Below the pieces are notes generated by a model. That model was given only the letters and a program-made list of their open reading frames with translations. It searched no databases and was not told where the DNA came from. Position numbers and translations under genes: made by a program. Shown here piece by piece: positions 35,938 through 48,324 of a stretch of DNA of 64,000 nt. Numbering within the stretch: position 1 is the first letter of the stretch; each line of letters starts with the position of its first letter. Origin of the DNA: Cristatella mucedo (lineage: Eukaryota; Bryozoa; Phylactolaemata; Cristatellidae); the NCBI GenBank assembly GCA_009760855.2, contig WPIO01000014.1:1391001-1455000 (forward strand), given 5' to 3'.

Positions 35938-35969
35938 TTCTTTTGAGAGTCGATGTCCTCTCAAAAGAA
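35938..35969. repeat. Inverted repeat, 12-bp stem, 8-nt loop
   Basis: TTCTTTTGAGAG, loop TCGATGTC, then the exact complement. Outer bases TGTCATC/GATGGTGACA extend the pairing imperfectly. Confidence 0.85.
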
Positions 35970-36021
35970 CAGGGAGATGGTGACATACGAGTAGACTATA
36001 AGATATAGAGAAATCCGAGTA

Positions 36022-36024
<3 letters not shown>

Positions 36025-36077
<53 letters not shown>
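36025..36077 (+). repeat. (CA)n microsatellite
   Basis: About 26 units, ending in a short (AT)n. Confidence 0.95.
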
Positions 36078-36085
<8 letters not shown>

Positions 36086-36899
36086 CATGCTGTCCTAAAG
36101 TCTACAGACAGAAAGCTGGCAAACCGGATTGCCCTATACTGGAAACCCCCTGAGTTTCGGCTTGAGATGAGGCGTACGGGCACCGGTATGCACTTCTAGG
36201 AACATAAGCAGTCGTCAACAGGGACAGAAACAACTCGCAGGAATGTAAAATTAGCATCGGATAGCTGGAGAAGTCTAAGCTCAATTTGGCATCACCAATG
36301 CCCGGTTTTTCTCTGGAGAGGAGAGGCAGCCACTTTCTGGGCACCGGGTTGCCTAGCGTTGCATAGTTGCATAGCGTTGCTCCGACGTCGGGGCTCCAGA
36401 GGCGCTACGGACGTTGCACATTGACTAGGAGCACTTCTGGGAGGCTGTGACATGCAACAGCAGGCGATCCATCCAGTTGAGACAGCGGATCGACAAACTA
36501 CGAGAATTCAAAGTGAGCGATCTTGTAGCCATGGCCGCCTAGCATGGCCAGTGACAGGCTCGATAGTGTACGGTTCCAAGGAGTTCTAAGGGAAGAACTC
36601 CTGCAGGCAGCACTTCTGAAACCAAACCTAAGCGGCTCCCAAATGACGACTGGACTGGAGAAACATCGCTGCCGTAGGCCGCCTGCTAGGATTCCGCGCC
36701 CCGCCCTCTGGATCTGTCGCGAAGGCCAAAAAGCACCGCCGACGAAACGTGCTTGCACAGGACGCTTGTATTGCTCAGCGTTTGAGCGAGATTGTCGTGC
36801 TAATAGTCGCAATGTACCGCTACGCTAGCATCTGCGGTCGGAGCCCACGATCGGCTTTCTAACGAGACCGTCTCGAGTCAGCCGCCGCTCAGCTTATAC
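36078..36899. other. Unassigned sequence
   Basis: No recognised gene; opposing frames at 36498-36812 (-) and 36544-36828 (+) cannot both be real and neither has a motif. Confidence 0.3.
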
Positions 36900-38123
36900 T
36901 GCAGCGCTGGTTTGGCCGAGTGGTCGCAAGCGCTCGCACACTGTGCGCGACTCTGTAAGGAAGCGGCGGTCGCTCAGAATCGCAGCGGCTGATCGCGGCA
37001 CGTGCGCGTATTGCAAAAACGTGCACATGCGCAAATGTGCAAATGCGCATCCCCATTCCTCATCCCGACTGTCACGCCGGCGGAAAGCGACCAGAGTGTC
37101 GGACTGCAGGGACCAGGCCTGCGAGCTGTCGTCCGCGCCGCCGTCTGCCGCATACGGCGGCGCGACAGTGGAGAAACGTCGGTAGAGCGCACGCGGCGGC
37201 ACCGCCGACGCTTCGCGCGAGGTGCCGCCAATCGGCCGCGCGGGCGAACGATAGCAAAAAACGAGACTCGACAGAGCAGCCGCCCCTCCCCCTCCATCGT
37301 GCATCGGCTCTGAGCCTTCACGCGCGCGCGCGCCACCGGGCCGATTCTCAGGAAATTCGCCGCCGGAAAGTTCGGGGTTAAAATGGCCGAGACTGTTGCG
37401 CGATAACTTCCCGTCCGTGCTTGGTAGGGGCTGCCTAAGCACTGAGCGCGCGCGTGCTTTGGAAACTGGCCAACTGCCAGGCGGCGACGCGACGACGTAG
37501 GGACCGCCGCCGCTCGGGCGCGACAGTTCAGCGGGCGCGACGGATGAGCGAGCACCGGAAGCCACCCGCCAACCGTACTTACCCGCCTCCGCCGGCGTCC
37601 AGAGCTGGATCGCGCGCGCCATCTTCGCGATTCGAGCGCTTGCGCGCGAGCGCCAGGCGCGAGGCAGAGTGCGCTGTGCGCAGGACTAGTACTAGTCGGA
37701 CTCGGCAGGGTGCAAAGCGCGCGCGCGCGCGAAGGCGATAGCGGGCGCGCACGCTCTGACGCGCTCTGGCCCAACCACACCGAGCCGTCAGCAGGACGGC
37801 TCGCTCGATACGAGCGGCACGCATGATCGCTCACGCGAAAAGCCAAATGGCTCCGACGCGCACGTCACGTAGCCGCCGACGTGGCGGCGGCCGTACGCGG
37901 CGCGGGCGCCGACGCAGCCGCCGACGGAGGCGGCGCGACGCGAGCTCGTACTGTAGCGTAGCCGAAGGCGCCGCTAGTGCCGGCGTCGGCGAACCTCAAC
38001 TCGACGGAGGGATTTTAAACGACGCCACAGCGGACACCGACGGCGCGTCGCACTACAGGCTGCCTCGCTAGAGTGCACCGAGTCGGGCATACACCATTAC
38101 GAGCGCGCTGGCAAGCCATACCA

Positions 38124-38170
<47 letters not shown>
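38124..38170 (+). repeat. (GGC)n trinucleotide repeat near the lin-41 start
   Basis: About 15 uninterrupted GGC units, some 500 nt upstream of the ATG at 38667. It may lie in the promoter or 5' UTR, depending on the transcription start. Confidence 0.95.
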
Positions 38171-38172
<2 letters not shown>

Positions 38173-38666
38173 GTCAGTCGACCTTTAACCCAAACCTGGC
38201 CGCCCACGCACCCAAATCCGGCCGCCTGTAAGAAGCTTTTATTAATTTATTAAATATTGCTAAAAGCCCCTGCTGTACAATGGCTATACATTTGAAGGGA
38301 TTCCTCAAGACGGAGGTAAGCTGAATCGGTAATTGATCGTGGCGTGTATCGGTGCGATAGGGCCATTCATAAATTCTAGCTGAATGGGGCGGAGGTCATT
38401 CGAGACCGCACTTACGCTGCCAATATGGCGTCGTTTACGGGAGTCCGAGCGTAACCCTTAGTACTCGGGGCGGTCCTCATCCTGCGCGCCGCTGTAGCGT
38501 GACGGTAATGACCGCGGACTCAGCCTGAAAGCCGCCGGGCGCCTGAAAGTCTTCTCGCGGACGGTTTTGGCTCGTGATTCAGCACAGCGATGGCGATCGG
38601 GATAGTGGGCTGTGGCGGCGGCGGCGGCTGAGAGAGACAGCTCTGGATGCTCGGCCCGGCGCACGG

Positions 38667-39035
38667 ATGGCCGGCTTTCGCGGGACGCCGTCGGACGCGT
38701 TCGCGTGCTGCGTCTGTCACGGCGAGTTCGACGACGCGAGGACACTCGGGTGCCTGCACACGGTCTGCAAGCAGTGCCTGCTGCTCAGGCGAGAAGGAGA
38801 TGCGACGACCGTGGCGTGCCCAGTCTGCAAGCGGAGAGGCGGCGGCGGCGGCGGCGTGCGATCGGCCGACCGAAGCGAAGAGGCCGACCTACCGCCGCCT
38901 GCCTACTTCTTGCGTAACCTCCTCGACGGAGTGCAGGAGCGCGACGATAACGAAGAGGGCTTCGGAGTGCCGGCGAGGGCGGGCAGGGCTCCCGCCGCCG
39001 CAATCCCGCCCGCTTTAGAAGGCGCGGCTCCTCAG
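38667..39035 (+). CDS. lin-41: LIN-41/TRIM71 orthologue, coding exon 1 (RING finger)
   Basis: First 123 residues of a TRIM-NHL E3 ligase and mRNA-binding repressor. The C3HC4 RING ligands are all present: C14-C17-C29-H31-C34-C37-C51-C54, with the TRIM71-like GCLHTVC core. A Gly-rich linker follows, then AYFLRNLLDGV, which corresponds to the conserved segment after the RING in TRIM71 (known family sequence reads FLLSNLLDAV). The start is the only ATG in frame before the RING; upstream codons are open only from a GTG at 38574. The exon ends CTCAG|GTGAGA, a strong donor, in phase 0. Exon 2 begins in phase 0, supporting direct joining. RING TRIM proteins are ubiquitin ligases; LIN-41 mainly acts by binding mRNA through its NHL domain in the cytoplasm. 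A 5' UTR exon is not excluded. Confidence 0.88.
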
Positions 39036-41351
39036 GTGAGAGGCCCGCTCCGCGGCTCAGCGCTCGCTCGCCCCAGCTCGCCGTCGCGGGTGTGCCGCCT
39101 CCTTTATCCGAAAGCCGCCTCCGTCGCCGAGTGCTATCGCTTTTGAGGGCCGGCGCGCGCTCGCGCGGTGGCGACGACGGCTTTGCCTTCGTCTCTCGGG
39201 GCCGCGCAGTCGGTGCGACGCACGCCTACGCCGCGCCGGCCGTGCCCGCTGGGCGCGCGGCGTCTCGCCTGCGGTAGCGGTGGCCGCTGTGGCTGCGCTA
39301 GAAGAACTCGGCCGTACGTGCTCGCCTTGTCATCCGCGGCTACGGCGTTGGCCACCGCCGCGGCGCGGCCGCCGCTCCGCGGCCGCCGCCAGCCGAGCCA
39401 CGGAAGGAGCCGCCCCGCGGGGGGGGGGTGGGGGTGGGGTGGGGTGTGGCTCCGCTAAAGCAAAGCTCTTTCTTTCCGCCTGCGTGCGGGCTTCGCAGTT
39501 GGGCGTGCGTCATTGAGCCGGTCCTTATCGGGTGCATCCCGCCGCACGCGGCGCCTACCCACGCCGCCGCCGCCGCCGCGCGGGTTTTCGCCGGAGGCCG
39601 GTAATGAGTGGGCAGGCTTGACGTTTCTCTGACAAAGCCCTCTTTTCCCAGCGCTTCCTGAGACTGGCTGCGGCGGCCAGTAGAGAGCGTCTTGTTTTTC
39701 TTCGGTCAACCGGTCAATCGCGCGGTTCGCTGGCGCGATTTCTTGGCGCGGTCGACGCGGTCGGGCTAAGAAAGTCGAGCAATTGACGCGGCATGGAGAG
39801 ACGGAGCCCCCACCCCTCCACCCCGCTAGGCGCCGCCCATCGTCGGGGCGTGCGCGCGCGACCTGAGGGCAGCTGCGTCCGCCGCCGCGGGCTGGTGGCT
39901 GGTCGCCGCTCGGCCGCACTGTGTCACGTCGGAAGTGGCCGCGACCGGCGAGCTATCGCTTAGCGCCGCGTCGCGCGAACGATGACGTACGCGCCGCGCG
40001 CTTCTCGGCGCCGACGGAAGCCTGCTCGCGGAGCCGGCGGCCGCCGCGGTGCATGCGGCCGGCTTCCTTGTCGCGCGCCGCCGCCGCGGGCAGGCTGCTA
40101 GACAATGGCCCACTCGGGAGTCGGTCAAGAGCTAGCCCGAAGCGAAGCCACCGCCAGTGCGCTCCTGCTTCCCGCTCCCTCGCCCCTCCCCGCCCGCCCG
40201 CCGCCCCCGTCGTCGCGCTGTGCGATCGCCGACTGCTGCTGCTGCAGTTTGCTGCTGCCGCTCTCCTGCAGATAGGTGGGCCGCGAGGGGCAGAGAGGAG
40301 GAGGGAGGCAGCCCCGGCCAAGGCGCATGTCGCCTTGCCGGGGACCGCAGAGAGCTCTTGCGGTCTCGCGGTCGGTGCAGGCCTCTTGCTAGTCGGTTAC
40401 TGGCTCGACAGACTAACGACCGAATGCGCTGGGCTCAGTCGAGCCTGACGGATTTTGGCCTCAAACGCAGCCTCGCAAGCAGCTCGAGATCAGTAAGCTA
40501 CCTCGAGCCACTCACCCCTCCCACCTCCAGTTCCCGTTCCGTCCCCCCCCCGTCGACCGTTGCTGAGTGGAGGAAATGAACTTCAGCTCCAGCGGTTCCA
40601 CTGCGATCGGCCGATAGAGGGCTCGGTGGGTGCTCGATGCTAAGCTCTGCTGCTGCTACTGCTTCTGCTGAACCTTTGACCACCACTGAGGTTATTGTAC
40701 TTATTCGGATGGTTATAGGAAGTGGGAGAAGCTAGCAGGCTACACTGAGCCCGATGGGACTTCTGGGCTGTGCTGGCAGCTGCGGCTGCTGCCTGGCTGC
40801 CGCAGCACCAGCAGCAGGCTGCCGCTTTCTCGAGAATCGTTCTCGCAGCCACTGCCCGCTAGTTCGCTCAGTGCTTGCTTGCTCGAGCACGTGACCCGTG
40901 CGAACTGCGAAGCGTCTGTATCTGCGAAACGCTATCTGAGCGGCAAGTATGCACCGGTACCAGAAACGAGTGGGCCTCTGTGTGCTACTGCGGTGAGACT
41001 GGCTAATGAATGAATACGTTTGCCCGTATGGCTAGCAGGCTGCCATTATGGCTGCCGAACCCATCATTGGCTGCTGCAAGCTTTAACGACGTCTCATTCT
41101 TCGGAGGTCGATACAGCTTAGCTTCGAAGCGAATCGTATATATTCGAACCGGTAGTATTGGTATCTCTGGCTAGATCGCTGGGAGGTCAGGGTAAATGAA
41201 ATTGGTTGATAAGATTTTATGAATGTTCGTTTTTACTTAGATCCGACTGAATCGAGAATCCGGATATGTCCATCTCACTATACCGTCTCAGTACAGTGGC
41301 TGGGCAGTGTGAGAAGAAGCTTGTATTTAAAAAAATTTAATAAGGGCACTT

Positions 41352-41462
41352 CGTATTAATATTACTATATTTATATAGCACCCTCAGAGAACTCAATCCC
41401 TTTCCAGGCACTTAACATATGTTGTAAATGAAGCATGATCATATGATTAGTGGTATCGTGCA
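41352..41462 (-). mobile_element. LINE/SINE 3'-tail element
   Basis: As read on +: TTAATATTACTATATTTATA, TAGCACCCTCAGAGAACTCA, ATCCCTTTCCAGGCACTTAA and a GTTGTAAATGAAGCATGATC block. It is a truncated copy with only the terminal stem-loop region. Confidence 0.55.
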
Positions 41463-41520
41463 CAATGTCAACAAGCATATCTTTGTTTATCACTAATATG
41501 CTGGCATACTTGGGAGTCGA

Positions 41521-41744
41521 GTCGACGCGGGAGTCGACGCGGGAGTCGACGCGGGAGTCGACGCGGGAGTCGACGCGGGAGTCGACGCGGGAGTCGACGC
41601 GGGAGTCGACGCGGGAGTCGACGCGGGAGTCGACGCGGGAGTCGACGCGGGAGTCGACGCGGGAGTCGACGCGGGAGTCGACGCGGGAGTCGACGCGGGA
41701 GTCGACGCGGGAGTCGACGCGGGAGTCGACGCGGGAGTCGACGC
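41521..41744 (+). repeat. 12-bp minisatellite, about 18.7 perfect copies
   Basis: Unit GTCGACGCGGGA, no substitution visible across 224 bp. Every unit carries a GTCGAC site. Because 12 is divisible by 3, both strands stay open and give Glu-Ser-Thr-Arg or Arg-Arg-Leu-Pro repeats, which are not evidence for proteins. Confidence 0.97.
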
Positions 41745-41928
41745 TTCAGTTCTTTTTTGAATGGCCCGTGCCGAGCCGGCAGGTGCACATGGTGCTAGCT
41801 CAATGTTCTAGGAAGGCAACGGCAGATGCCAACCACTGTGGCCAGGGCTAGCCAAGATTTGTGTGGAGGGAGCCGGTGCCACTGCAGACAGAGTCTGCCG
41901 GCATGTGGCTGGTTGGTGGTATCCCAGA

Positions 41929-41953
41929 AGCAGCAGCAGCAGCAGCAGCAGCA
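41929..41953 (+). repeat. (CAG)8 microsatellite
   Basis: Eight clean CAG units in the intron. Confidence 0.9.
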
Positions 41954-42163
41954 AGAAACTAAAAATTCGGGCTGTCCAGAATTTTTGCTCAGGTTAACGT
42001 CGGGCGCACAAGAAAAGGGGAACAGCTGACGGCTGCCTTGAAAAAGGGCAGACAGTTGATCAAGCACTTCCGCATGGCTGCCAGGTTTTGGTAGTGGCGA
42101 GTGCATACTGTTCAGGCAGAGCTGGCGAGTTCGCTGCCCGATTATTGTTCCCGACGTTGCAAG

Positions 42164-42433
<270 letters not shown>

Positions 42434-43837
42434 GAATGCAAGGGGAGAAAGGAGAGCGTGGCTCTGCTGGTGGCAGCAGTTGCTTGAATTAAGAGCAGGC
42501 ACCAGCTTTGTCACTGTTAAGGATGGCTGTCAGAGGTCACTCCAGCCGGTTGATCTGGTCAAGCCAGCTCCGGGAGCCACCGTTCAGTAAGTACTAAGAC
42601 AACGGAGGTCATTCTCTCACGAATCACCAGCCGAGATCCTCCTGGAAATGTGGGACGAAGGAAGGCTGGACGACGACAACGCTCCGGCCCACTGCCGTTT
42701 CTGTCTTGGCTTCGTACCAACTGCATGCTGCCCACATGCACCACAGAAGTTTCCAGAAGGATCCAGGCCGCGATTATTTTGCACCTGCTCGAGGTCGATC
42801 TTATTTTGCTGCCTGAGCTTGACCAACTGGATCGAGCAGACTGACTTCGTGGCAGCACCAGCATTGTGGAGTTGTTGACACCGTCCGTGTACTCACCGTT
42901 TGACAATTATAGGGTCTGAAACGGTTTTCGATTGCAGCTTGCACCATTTTCTCACTAAAGTAATTGAATTTATATATCTATACGTTGTCCACTCCAGCAT
43001 AGCAGAATATTTTGAGCGCCACACGTTTTAGCCATATGTTAATACATAATCTGCATTTTCGCGCCAGGTACCCGCGGGTGGGATCACTCGGCAGGCATAT
43101 CCGTGCGTGTGTGTGCACAAAAGGTCTGGACTGTATGTTTCGTAACACCATGCCCACATTCGTTCTTACCAGCCTCAGATGATCTCGCTGAATTACTGTC
43201 ATATTTGTTGTACTCGCGAGCCTGTATCGCCATGTAGTGACGGCAGGAAGGCAGGAAGTTGCCATGATTTTTAACAAGTCGACCGAAAGTTGCACAAGAC
43301 TAAGCGTCCAAGGTTCACTTATCAAACTGGTGCATGGTACAGCATTCTGCGAATGAGAAATGAACTAGTCTAGCAGGTTCAAAGTGGTCTGTAGCCAGTT
43401 GCAGTAGTTTTTGACAAGTCGGACCACTGGTTACTAGGATTTAGTGGATGTAAAATATCAGCTACTTGAAAAGCATCTCAACGACTGTCAAGCACTGCAA
43501 CAATAGTCGAGGCTGAAGACGTTTAGTTTTGTGCATGTGCAGATGCACACCAGCCATGGATCGAACTGTCAAGAAATCAATGACACGGTAAAAGCAAAAA
43601 CCACTCAGCTATGTCGTCTAATGAAAAAAGAGGGATAGAACAGTGTCACGCTGTTACGTAAATCTTGCCAGACAGCGGAAATGGAAAGAAGTATTGACAC
43701 GGCAGATGTAGAACAAGTCTTGGCAGAAATGGAAGCAACCTTATAGACCTGCTTTTGAAGTCTTGGCAAGGGGAATGCCAAAACTGCAGTGATCTGCAGG
43801 TTTTAAAATTTTTCCACTGAGCCGTCCTGATTTGCCC

Positions 43838-43950
43838 CAGGGTCAAGGTGCTCACCTTTAACGACCTAGGTCAAGGTGAATGCAATGATGACCGAGGTCG
43901 TGGGGTCGAGCCCTGTGGCATATGTGAAGCTATAAAATGAATTATAGATT
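43838..43950 (+). mobile_element. SINE family A, degenerate
   Basis: GGTCAAGGTGCTCACC, GACCGAGGTCGTGGGGTCGA, CCCTGTGGCATATGTGAAGC then TATAAAATGAATTATAGATT. The stem-loop core is deleted between GAAGC and TATAAAATG. Confidence 0.6.
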
Positions 43951-46945
43951 TATTTTTTAGTTAAGAGTCGTTAGTTCAATTTAGTACATGTATTTGGTAT
44001 GTCGAGCCAGTCAACACCTAGGAACCAGGTTTAAAAAGATTGTCTAATTCTGTTTATTAGATAACTACTGCACTAACGGGAGGATTTTCCTTTTTACTTC
44101 ATCAGTTTCTTGCATCGTGTCGAACCGTGTCAGGCGTATGACTGCACAATGGCAAAATTGCTTTTTGATCCCTTCATTATTACAAAGAAAATGCACGGTA
44201 TTGTCTTTGAGATGCATTTTCTGAGTGGGGAATTCTGGGTGCACCGATTTAGTGTTCTGTCATTTCTACAGGATCATATCCTTTCGTAATGGCGACTATG
44301 TCGGAAGCCGGCAGTTGCTCTGGAGGAGAAAGGCTCGTTTCGTAGGTTTTTTTTAACTTGGCTTTAGCTTACCCCTGGCGTACCGGAGGTACCAAAGGCC
44401 AGTTGCTGTCAATATGTTGTCCAAGTCACGAGAATTTGAGTGTTCGGATGAATGTTGGTCGGCCTCAATCTCGTAAAACACTGAAATGTTGGAGATAAGA
44501 TCACTATTTGCAAGGTGCCTATACTTTAGGGATATGGGTTGACACTGTATGGATACATTTTGGCCGAAGTTGAGCAAAATTCTGCAAAACTCAAGCTGCG
44601 GTTTCATTTCCGGGTTAGCCAATGAGTGGTGCTGATCTGAAGTGGCGTGGCTGCAAGGAGGGGCTGGATGGACATAGGGGTCACCATGTGCGACGTAGCA
44701 CCCAGCTCTCAATCGGTTCCGGCATCCCACAGGGAATGCTAGAACTCAGCCCTTCGAGCCGCAAGAGCCTGAGGCCTAGCTGTGTCTAATTACTTACAGC
44801 CACGATGCTGGTAGCCACCAGCTCAGTGGCTGCAGCCTATCTCCACATACCGGATGTCCACGTGTGTGGACTTGCATGCACGAACCGTTGGTCGTGCAAG
44901 GAGAGTTTGAAAGGACTATTCACTTCCTAATTGTATGCTAATCGGAGTTATAAAACCCAACTTTATGAAAGCAGAAGCCTATAAGCTTGCTGATTATGAG
45001 GGTTGCATAGCTGCCTCGCCGAGGCCTTAGAGACAAGTTATGAGCTCTACTGATGACCTTGTCTTGGGCAGCTGGGACAGTCTAGCCCATCTAGCTGTGG
45101 AGTCAGCATCAGCATATCTAGCATTCTTCATTTCTTTCTAGGCTCTAACCGATCCCGCGTAGAGGAAAAGTCTATGAGAGGGGCTGATACCTGCATGCCA
45201 TCCTTTGCGATGGCCAGAGGATTATTCTTTACCAGCTACCTGGCCTGTTTTTCCCACGGTCACGGCTGAAAAGTCAGCTGAAGTGGCAGAGGATTATCGA
45301 GCAGGACCGCAGGTGGACAGTGGTTTGAGCTAAGCATTGATGCCCGGCATGTGACCTCTCGGCACGTTTTTGTGGAGCTCGTCGTGTCCATCGAGGGATC
45401 TGAGGGTACAGGACCTTCGTGGGTGGCAGCAGCTGCAGCATGTGTTAGCACTGTGGCATCGGTTGGCCGAAGCTAGCTTGCCGGAAGAGCTTCAGACTAG
45501 CCTGAATTCCAGGAAAGTTGTTAACGTAAGAATGCTTGCCAGACAGGGAGGCGCCCACTGAACTGCCGTGCTGTTTCACGGCTCCAGCCGATCCGGTGCT
45601 AAGTCGAAGGTCGTAGTGGTGAAGGATAGTTGCTCTGGCCGAGCACGCCCACGTCTCTTAGTCTATGCTTTACTGCAAAGGCCACCAAAGACTGCCAAGA
45701 CTTCGTGGAGGCTGAAGCCGTTATGCTTTTTTGTTTTTACACCGAGGCTCCCTGGCTAAATCGGGTGTGATGGTCGCTGCTACGACTCCCTCCCTCACCT
45801 GCTTAGACATGACAGCCCGTTGTCCAGACTTGCTTGACCCTTTGGCGCAGCGTTTGTTTACTTCTGCGTGCATGGTTTTTAGAGGTTGTGTTCTTCATTA
45901 AGTGATAGATTCGTTTTGCTGTGCGAATACTAATCATCGATCCTTTAATGATAATAATAATAATTATAAGATATCTGTACAGCATTTTTTGGAGAACTAA
46001 ACCTTTTTCCTGGACACTGCACAAGTTCATTTGTTGGTTACTCGCCCTCCTCTGCCGTGCGAGGCCGAGTGCAGTGCGTACGAAGCAGAGTGAGTTTGCT
46101 GTAGGTCTTTTAGCCAGTTGCTGGGGCCTGCCTGCAGGCGCTCTGATAAAGAAAAGAATCCACAGAGCGAACACCAACTCGATAGGCGGAACCGTGTATT
46201 CCAAATTGAGACAGCCGATCGGAAGCAACTCGAGGCAACAGATTCTGTTGGGCCACAGGGGCCTGAGGTGCTTGGCAGGCTTGTTGTCTTGAAAAATGGT
46301 TGCAAGCTAGGAGGAAGCCCTACTCTTGCAACTTTACAGACTCGAAGAACTCTACTGCAATGACGTCACTTCACGACGAGAGTAATCGATGCTTGTTTCT
46401 AGCAACGCTGTGATGGACTGATTTAAGCTTTCTAACTTGAATGACAAGTCGGGCTGCCCAGTTTAAAGGTGTGTGTGCACAGGCTAGAACGGTTTCCTGA
46501 GCAACATGACAAGCAGCAGATTGCAGCAATTCAATTTTGGAAGCAGCCAGTAGGTGAGCTAATCTTTCTGCCGTGAGATTTTCTAGATAGCCCCCCCCCC
46601 CGATAGCAGCAACGGCAGCTAAAGCAAAATGGGCCATGTAGTAGGCTGTGTTTTCAACGAAACATTCGCGATAAAGCAGCTTCTCAAAGTTTCTGTGAAT
46701 ATTCCAAAGGTGCAGTTTGGAATCGCACCCACATTCAGAACTCGCAGGATCGGGGTTTGGTCTCAGCATACCAATCGACAGTTCTGTTTTGCAGTAGTTT
46801 TTGGAGCTACTGTAAATTGGTGTCTCATGCTTGTGCATGTGATTTGGTGCTAGCGGTTAATTGGAATTTTGTCCTTGAAACTAAAAATCCTTAGCCGATT
46901 TAGCGACCTTGTTTGCATAGCATATTGTTTGCATAGTTTGCATAC

Positions 46946-47060
46946 CTTAAGGGCTATCACTGCCACTTGCAGTTGGCAATAAAAGATTGCCCAACTACAG
47001 GATTCGAACCCACGACCTCAGTGGTGAATAGCAAGCATCTTACCACCCGGGCTATCAAAT
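46946..47060 (-). mobile_element. SINE family B copy
   Basis: On the - strand: TGATAGCCCGGGTGGTAAGA (box A region), GGTCGTGGGTTCGAATCC (box B, matching GGTTCGANNCC exactly), then GGGCAATC and CAACTGCAAGTGGCAGTGAT. It is truncated after the hairpin. A genuine tRNA is unlikely because no acceptor stem pairs. Confidence 0.7.
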
Positions 47061-47607
47061 AAATGGCCCAATAAGCTAGTCAGTTAGTAATTGATTGAGT
47101 CATTGAGAATTGTCACAGTGGATTGACTGAATTTTTAGTTTTCACGATGGTGCAAATTTAAATTTGACAATGAAAGCTAGATCCATATGCCACTTTCAAG
47201 TGAAATACACCTCAGTCAGAGATATAGGCAGGAACTCGGGCAAAGCCTGGCTCAAAAGTACTCTGGCCGGCTTTACCGACTGGTTGTCAGTCCTGGCCGG
47301 GTTAAGAGGAGCGGGCTACTCTAGTTGGCAAACCTTGCGACCTATTCTACGCTGGCTCTACTACCCAGATTAAGTTTAAAAGGCCTACTATTCAGAAAGC
47401 GTGTATCTATGTATCTGGAACGTGCTACCGAGATGTTGGTTGTGTGGCACCATAGTTTAGTGAGCTATGTGAGGCTCGTGTCTTTTTATATTGTGTAAGC
47501 ACAGATTTTGATGAAAGTAGAGGTATTTGGAATGAGTAACTACATCGCAGTGCAATTTGACCGAATAGGCAGTAGACATCATGGGAACTGTTTCCAGCAA
47601 TGCTTAG

Positions 47608-47608
<1 letters not shown>

Positions 47609-47636
<28 letters not shown>
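47609..47636. repeat. (AT)n microsatellite
   Basis: About 14 AT units. Confidence 0.95.
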
Positions 47637-47640
<4 letters not shown>

Positions 47641-48137
47641 ACATACACGTAATACTTATATTTATGTGGCTTGTGAACTTATAGCTATATCTTGTTGTTG
47701 CCTAAAGAGCTGGTGGAAACCTACTCCTCTGCAAGCTCCTGTGCTATAGGGCTCTAGCCAATGGAGCCATGTATTCATAGACAGATTAGAACGAGGCCAC
47801 AGGCGAAGCCACGGGGTGGCAGCGGTTTGCAGCTGCCACCCTGTGGCCTGGTAAGTTGGACAGAGTCTGACACCCGGTCCGGCGGCTAGCGGCTATGGCC
47901 AATCTGACTGGCCATTTCGGCGTCATTTCGTCCAATTTTCGCTGGCAGCAGGCGCTGGGGGGGGGGGCGACGCCCCAGCCCCCCTGCCTTAACAGACCCC
48001 GGTGCCATCCCGGCGCTTCAATCCTGTCTTCGCCTCTGAACGAGGCTAGTGTATGACACGTGAGCTTGGCAAATGTGAAAGCCACAAGTTTGCCGACTTT
48101 ATGTGCATGTGTGTGTGTGGACAAAATCGGGCTAGAG

Positions 48138-48324
48138 CCGCGGCTCTCAACCTGAGGGTCGTGACCCCTTTGGGGGCCGAACGACCCTTTCACAGGCGTC
48201 ACTTAAGACCATAGGAAAACAGGCATTTCCACATTTTTAACACACTAATTTTATGGTTGGGGGTCGCCACAACATAAGGAACTGATTTAAAGGGTCGCAG
48301 CATTAGGAAGGTTGAGAACCACTG
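48138..48324 (+). mobile_element. SPIN-like hAT MITE, 187 bp, complete
   Basis: The right end AGGTTGAGAACCACTG and left end CCGCGGCTCTCAACCT form terminal inverted repeats of the SPIN (Space Invaders) type; the left one has a few substitutions. Inside, GGGTCGTGACCCCTTTGGGG, CGAACGACCCTTTCACAGG, TAAGACCATAGGAAAACA and AAAGGGTCGCAGCATTAGGA match the SPIN non-autonomous consensus as I remember it. The flanks GGCTAGAG (48130-48137) and GGCAAGAG (48325-48332) are an 8-bp target duplication matching at 7 positions, as hAT elements make. It has no transposase, so it was mobilised in trans. Confidence 0.88.

Larger units (their letters stand above)
36900..40600 (+). promoter_or_regulatory. CpG-rich island spanning the lin-41 5' end
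   Basis: CpG is very frequent throughout, with GCGC and CGGCGG runs, in contrast to the AT-richer flanks. It covers about 1.8 kb before the ATG of exon 1, the exon, and about 1.5 kb of intron 1. That position fits a promoter/first-exon island. I see no clear TATA box or initiator that fixes the transcription start. All long frames inside other than the RING exon have Arg/Ala/Pro-biased composition and are attributed to base content. Confidence 0.55.

Noticed and set aside
36974-37846. 290-aa - strand open frame
   Set aside because: Arg/Ala/Ser/Pro-biased sequence overlapping other long frames in several registers of a CpG-rich block; no motif.
38574-38666. Upstream start for lin-41
   Set aside because: The upstream frame opens with GTG only; the first ATG in frame is at 38667.
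41521-41744. CRISPR-like array
   Set aside because: Direct tandem 12-mers without spacers, in a eukaryotic intron.
41450-41851. Glu-Ser-Thr-Arg repeat protein (and Arg-Arg-Leu-Pro on the other strand)
   Set aside because: Both strands open only because the 12-bp minisatellite unit is divisible by three.
42559-42906. Possible gag-like or gene fragment (FCGACGQH motif on the - strand)
   Set aside because: The cysteine pattern does not fit a CCHC knuckle and no neighbouring pol-like sequence exists.
46371-46838. 155-aa - strand frame inside lin-41 intron 1
   Set aside because: ATG-initiated, but no recognised motif and a homopolymer-coded Gly run; kept as unproven.
46975-47055. tRNA gene on the - strand
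   Set aside because: Good box B and passable box A, but no acceptor stem and the sequence is shared with six other SINE B copies.
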